Source of the DNA: Clostridia bacterium
GTDB taxonomy: Bacteria; Bacillota_A; Clostridia; Christensenellales; UBA1242
Assembly (NCBI GenBank): GCA_017508345.1
Contig: JAFVZD010000162.1
Location: 1-7,980, forward strand
Direction: 5' to 3'
Length of the DNA: 7,980 nt
Shown here: positions 7,180-7,980 of the stretch, one piece after another
How positions within the stretch are numbered: the first letter of the stretch is position 1
Layout: each line of letters starts with the position of its first letter
Position numbers and translations under genes: made by a program
Notes under the pieces: generated by a model
Database searches by the model: none
Told to the model about the DNA's origin: nothing
The model's input: only the letters and a program-made list of their open reading frames with translations

Positions 7180-7191
7180 CAAATAAATAAA

Positions 7192-7219
7192 CTAATAAGT
7201 ATATATGAAAAAGTATCAA
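7192..7219 (-). promoter_or_regulatory. Possible promoter for the YlmC-family gene
   Basis: After the hup terminator the minus strand carries TTGATA (7219-7214), a 16-base gap and TATTAG (7197-7192). The -35 is good and the -10 only fair. A promoter is expected here because the strong terminator just upstream should isolate this gene from hup. Confidence 0.4.
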
Positions 7220-7234
7220 AATAGATTACAATAC

Positions 7235-7260
7235 AAAAAGAGAGGTGTATCACCTCTCTT
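7235..7260 (-). terminator. Rho-independent terminator after hup
   Basis: The minus strand has a perfect 10-bp stem, AAGAGAGGTG (7260-7251) with CACCTCTCTT (7247-7238), a 3-base loop and a T-run (five T in total) ending at 7235. It lies 18 bases past the hup stop codon. It is the clearest terminator in the window and marks the end of the HU gene pair. Confidence 0.88.
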
Positions 7261-7278
7261 GACTAAAAGCACTAAAAA

Positions 7279-7554
7279 CTATTTGTTCACAGCGTCTTTT
7301 AGAGCCTTACCTGCCTTGAATGTAGGAACTACGCTAGCAGGAATTTGAATTGCTTGCTTGGTAGCTGGGTTAACACCAGTACGAGCAGCACGCTTCTTGG
7401 CCTTGAATGAACCAAAGCCTGTGAATACAACCTCGTTACCATTTGCCAAAGCATTGGAAATCTGGTCTAGGCTAGCATTGAGAACCTTGGCAACTTCTGC
7501 CTGGGTAAATCCTGTAGCCTCTGCTACTGAAGCAATAAATTCTTGTTTGTTCAT
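7279..7554 (-). CDS. hup: DNA-binding protein HU
   Basis: HU is a small abundant dimeric nucleoid protein that binds and bends DNA with little sequence preference. The 91-residue length and sequence are canonical: a helical N-terminus MNKQEFIASVAEATGF, the GFGSF turn (46-50), a basic beta-arm (K51, K53, K54, R55, R58), the NPAT arm tip with the DNA-intercalating Pro63 (62-65), and a PxFKAGKALKDAVNK end. The ATG has an AAGGAG site at 6 bases (7566-7561). It has its own promoter (TTGGCT, 17 bases, TAAAAT) and a strong terminator, so it is probably a monocistronic, highly expressed gene. It sits just downstream of a divergent HU-like gene on the same strand. Confidence 0.97.
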   Translation of the reverse strand: MNKQEFIASVAEATGFTQAEVAKVLNASLDQISNALANGNEVVFTGFGSFKAKKRAARTGVNPATKQAIQIPASVVPTFKAGKALKDAVNK

Positions 7555-7584
7555 AATAATCTCCTTTTTGATAAGATTGATAGT

Positions 7585-7613
7585 ATTTTACCATAAAAAT
7601 GGAAAATAGCCAA
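7585..7613 (-). promoter_or_regulatory. hup promoter
   Basis: The minus strand shows TTGGCT (7613-7608), a 17-base spacer and TAAAAT (7590-7585). TGG directly before the -10 gives an extended -10. The -35 lies inside a 9-base repeat (GGCTATTTT on the minus strand) that occurs again about 55 bases upstream, and an inverted repeat ends 5 bases upstream of the -35. Confidence 0.65.
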
Positions 7614-7666
7614 ACGATTTTGACCATTTTTTACAAATTTTTTGAAAAAAGGTGGTCAAAATAGCC
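7603..7666. repeat. Nine-base direct repeat flanking the HU intergenic hairpin
   Basis: On the plus strand AAAATAGCC occurs at 7603-7611 and again at 7658-7666, a spacing of 55 bases. The first copy covers part of the hup -35 box. The second copy overlaps the outer end of the inverted repeat and the end of the upstream HU-like gene's 3' flank. It could be a pair of operator half-sites, or chance in A/T-rich DNA. Confidence 0.4.
7618..7661. repeat. Inverted repeat upstream of the hup promoter
   Basis: TTTTGACCA (7618-7626) and its exact complement TGGTCAAAA (7653-7661) form 9-bp arms. Inside them TTTTTT (7627-7632) can pair with AAAAAA (7645-7650), leaving a two-base GG bulge, so a 15-bp hairpin is possible. 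Neither side is followed by a T-tract on the minus strand, so it is not a standard terminator. It lies between the HU-like gene and the hup -35. Confidence 0.55.
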
Positions 7667-7709
7667 CTTTTTATGAGGTTTTTTTGAATTTTTGCAAAAA
7701 TAAAGGGCT
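7663..7709 (-). repeat. Inverted repeat spanning the end of the HU-like gene
   Basis: AGCCCTTT (minus strand 7709-7702, inside the coding region) pairs with AAAGGGCT (7670-7663, just after the stop codon). The 31-base interval contains a perfect palindrome, ATTTTTGCAAAAAT. The 3' arm is followed by ATTTTG, too short a T-run for a convincing terminator. It may protect the transcript end or act as a weak terminator. Confidence 0.35.
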
Positions 7710-7952
7710 TGTTTTGAATTTTATTAGATACTTTGCGGGTGCCAAAAATGGGATTTTGGTGCATGGCAGAGTGCAAATTTTGGGGTTTTGGTAAAGAGTA
7801 TAAAACTTACCAAATCCGGAAATAGAGAGTGTTTCACCTCGCAAAAGGCATCTTTGGATTGTGTCAAAAAAGGCATTGAGTACTCTAGCACACATAGCGG
7901 TTGGTAATTGGGTACTATAAGATATATTACTAATGAGTTGTGTTTTGTTCAT
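7671..7952 (-). CDS. Divergent HU/IHF-family DNA-binding protein
   Basis: The 93-residue product aligns with canonical HU without any gap: MNKTQLISNIS at the start, VLNAFFDTI (24-32), SGFGKF (45-50), Pro63-x-Thr at the arm tip, and PA followed by KFK near the end. By hand it matches the neighbouring HU at 27 of 91 positions. The N-terminal dimerisation half is well kept, but the beta-arm has lost most basic residues (L53, Y54, Q55 in place of K53, K54, R55), and four cysteines appear (21, 35, 60, 64), two of them flanking Pro63. The ATG has a strong GAGGAG site at 6 bases, and the frame is intact, which argues against a decaying pseudogene. DNA binding may be altered; its role is unknown. Its promoter probably lies beyond the window. 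Confidence 0.8.
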   Translation of the reverse strand: MNKTQLISNISYSTQLPTAMCARVLNAFFDTIQRCLLRGETLSISGFGKFYTLYQNPKICTLPCTKIPFLAPAKYLIKFKTSPLFLQKFKKTS

Positions 7953-7980
7953 AATTTTCTCCTCAATAAGAGTATTAACA

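Noticed and set aside
7588..7776. Small minus-strand frame between and overlapping the HU genes
   Set aside because: It overlaps the end of the HU-like gene in another frame and also the hup promoter, has no good ribosome binding site, and shows no family resemblance.
7671..7952. The HU-like gene as a decaying pseudogene
   Set aside because: The frame is intact over the whole family length, the alignment to HU needs no gaps, and the ribosome binding site is strong; divergence is better explained by changed function, though this is not proven.

Overview
All recognisable genes in this window lie on the minus strand, so the text reads genes from high to low coordinates. The content points to a low-GC Firmicutes-type bacterium, probably an uncultured clostridium-like lineage (inference). 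The supporting features are AT-rich intergenic DNA with strong AGGAGG-type ribosome binding sites and a YlmC/YmxH-family gene directly upstream of nrdR. There is also a der-plsY pair with touching ends, and a pgk gene followed by the start signals of another gene. TGA serves as the stop of the YlmC gene and Trp is written TGG, so the standard bacterial code fits.

Region 7980-7235 holds two HU-family genes in tandem: a divergent HU-like gene (7671-7952) and a canonical hup (7279-7554) that has its own promoter and ends in a clear rho-independent terminator. The 116 bases between them carry inverted and direct repeats next to the hup -35 box. Region 7234-6267 holds a YlmC/YmxH PRC-barrel gene with a TTG start, then nrdR, the ribonucleotide-reductase repressor, with a GTG start, its own likely promoter and a terminator.

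Region 6236-3003 is a housekeeping block. A very good promoter drives der (ribosome assembly GTPase) and plsY (acyl-phosphate:glycerol-3-phosphate acyltransferase), whose ends nearly touch. A hairpin with a T-tract lies at the plsY stop, followed by a dus gene (tRNA dihydrouridine synthase). PlsY carries an unusual lysine-rich C-terminal tail.

Region 2983-1 is a separate transcription unit. A promoter precedes a Na/Pi-cotransporter-family membrane protein with a PhoU-like C-terminal domain. This is followed after 22 bases by pgk (phosphoglycerate kinase), and then by the ribosome binding site and first codon of a further gene that runs off the window. Co-expression of a phosphate-transporter-like protein with a glycolytic enzyme is suggestive, because the preceding glycolytic step consumes phosphate, but the transporter's signature motifs are degenerate.

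I found no mobile elements, CRISPR arrays, rRNA or tRNA genes. Most of the window is ordinary core genome. The items most worth a second look are the divergent cysteine-bearing HU paralogue, the repeats between the two HU genes, the PlsY lysine tail and the altered motifs of the Na/Pi-family protein.
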